Positions 63,898-64,000 of a stretch of DNA of 64,000 nt are shown here, piece by piece. The notes under the pieces are model-generated. The model was given only the letters and a program-made list of their open reading frames with translations, ran no database searches and was not told the origin of the DNA. The translations under genes and the position numbers were made by a program. Source of the DNA: Mesorhizobium sp. ES1-1 (GTDB lineage Bacteria; Pseudomonadota; Alphaproteobacteria; Rhizobiales; Rhizobiaceae); contig NZ_JAIUGX010000002.1 of NCBI RefSeq assembly GCF_020164785.1, forward strand, positions 124,001-188,000, written 5' to 3'. Numbering within the stretch: the stretch's first letter is position 1; each line of letters opens with the position of its first letter.

Positions 63898-64000
63898 TCA
63901 GGCGAGCGTGCGCTCCACGATATCGCGCAGATCCGCCGACAGATTTTCGGTATTGGCGATGAAAAGCAGCGCCTCCCGGGCCTTGTCCTGCCGGCCAGGT
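63898..64000 (-). CDS. pepN: C-terminal end of a probable aminopeptidase N (partial)
   Basis: The last 33 codons of a gene that continues beyond the right edge. The frame reads through a KAREALLFIANTENLS segment to DLRDIVERTLA and a TGA. The NLSxDLxDIVxRTLA-type ending resembles the C-terminus of PepN (M1 aminopeptidase), which commonly ends in this way. The fragment is too short for domain evidence, so the product is tentative. It runs in the same direction as the pleC-like gene but upstream of it, 151 bp away. Confidence 0.5.
   Translation of the reverse strand, partial: PGRQDKAREALLFIANTENLSADLRDIVERTLA

Overview
The window looks like chromosomal backbone of a Mesorhizobium-type alphaproteobacterium (order Hyphomicrobiales/Rhizobiales). 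It is GC-rich throughout, with many 4-bp start/stop overlaps between genes. It carries several gene blocks typical of rhizobia: betICBA, a mucR-sufE-divJ neighbourhood, feuN-feuP-feuQ, cycHJKL (ccmIEFH)-degP-two-component-glnE-pleC, and an R. etli-type L-asparaginase. No insertion sequence, integrase, CRISPR array or plasmid function is visible. All identifications rest on reading motifs and on recalled family knowledge; no database search was run.

Layout. 1-2 kb: the end of a dipeptide/oligopeptide ABC importer (permease tail plus fused OppD-OppF ATPase). 2-3.6 kb: small envelope genes (lipoprotein, DUF922 Zn-protease-like protein, a 58-residue ORF) and tRNA-Pro(CGG). 3.7-10 kb: a tightly coupled choline-sulfate-to-glycine-betaine operon, betI-betC-(threonine/serine dehydratase)-betA-betB, with a palindromic candidate operator in front of betI. 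10.2-13.3 kb: a thiolase, an asparaginase, a Gre-like factor and an orphan AbrB-type antitoxin. 13.3-16.9 kb: both methylmalonyl-CoA mutase subunits. 17-24 kb: HerA-like ATPase, L,D-transpeptidase, HAD dehalogenase, branched-chain aminotransferase, Fe/Mn superoxide dismutase, two c-type cytochromes and a SET protein. 24-33 kb: oligopeptidase B, MucR, SufE, a DivJ-like kinase coupled to a peptidoglycan-binding protein, and small DUF proteins. 33-36.7 kb: a DUF1254/DUF1214 membrane pair and a bifunctional penicillin-binding protein.

36.8-44.5 kb is the most accessory-looking region. An amidinotransferase/DDAH-fold hydrolase and an M20 amidohydrolase form one operon, divergent from a LysR regulator and a complete polyamine-type ABC importer. 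Together they look like a regulated uptake and breakdown locus for an unidentified amidino/guanidino or N-acyl compound. This is the best candidate here for an undescribed pathway. 44.5-46.8 kb holds isolated oddities: a SUFU-domain protein, a 2-keto-4-pentenoate hydratase-like enzyme and an orphan phage/GTA-type DUF3168 gene.

47-64 kb is a conserved rhizobial regulatory and respiratory block. It runs from feuN-feuP-feuQ (osmoadaptation/cyclic glucan control) through a surface lipoprotein, cytochrome c maturation genes, a DegP protease, a second two-component pair and glnE to a PleC-like kinase. The window ends in the C-terminus of a probable aminopeptidase N. DivJ-like and PleC-like kinases, which act oppositely on DivK in related bacteria, both lie in this window.
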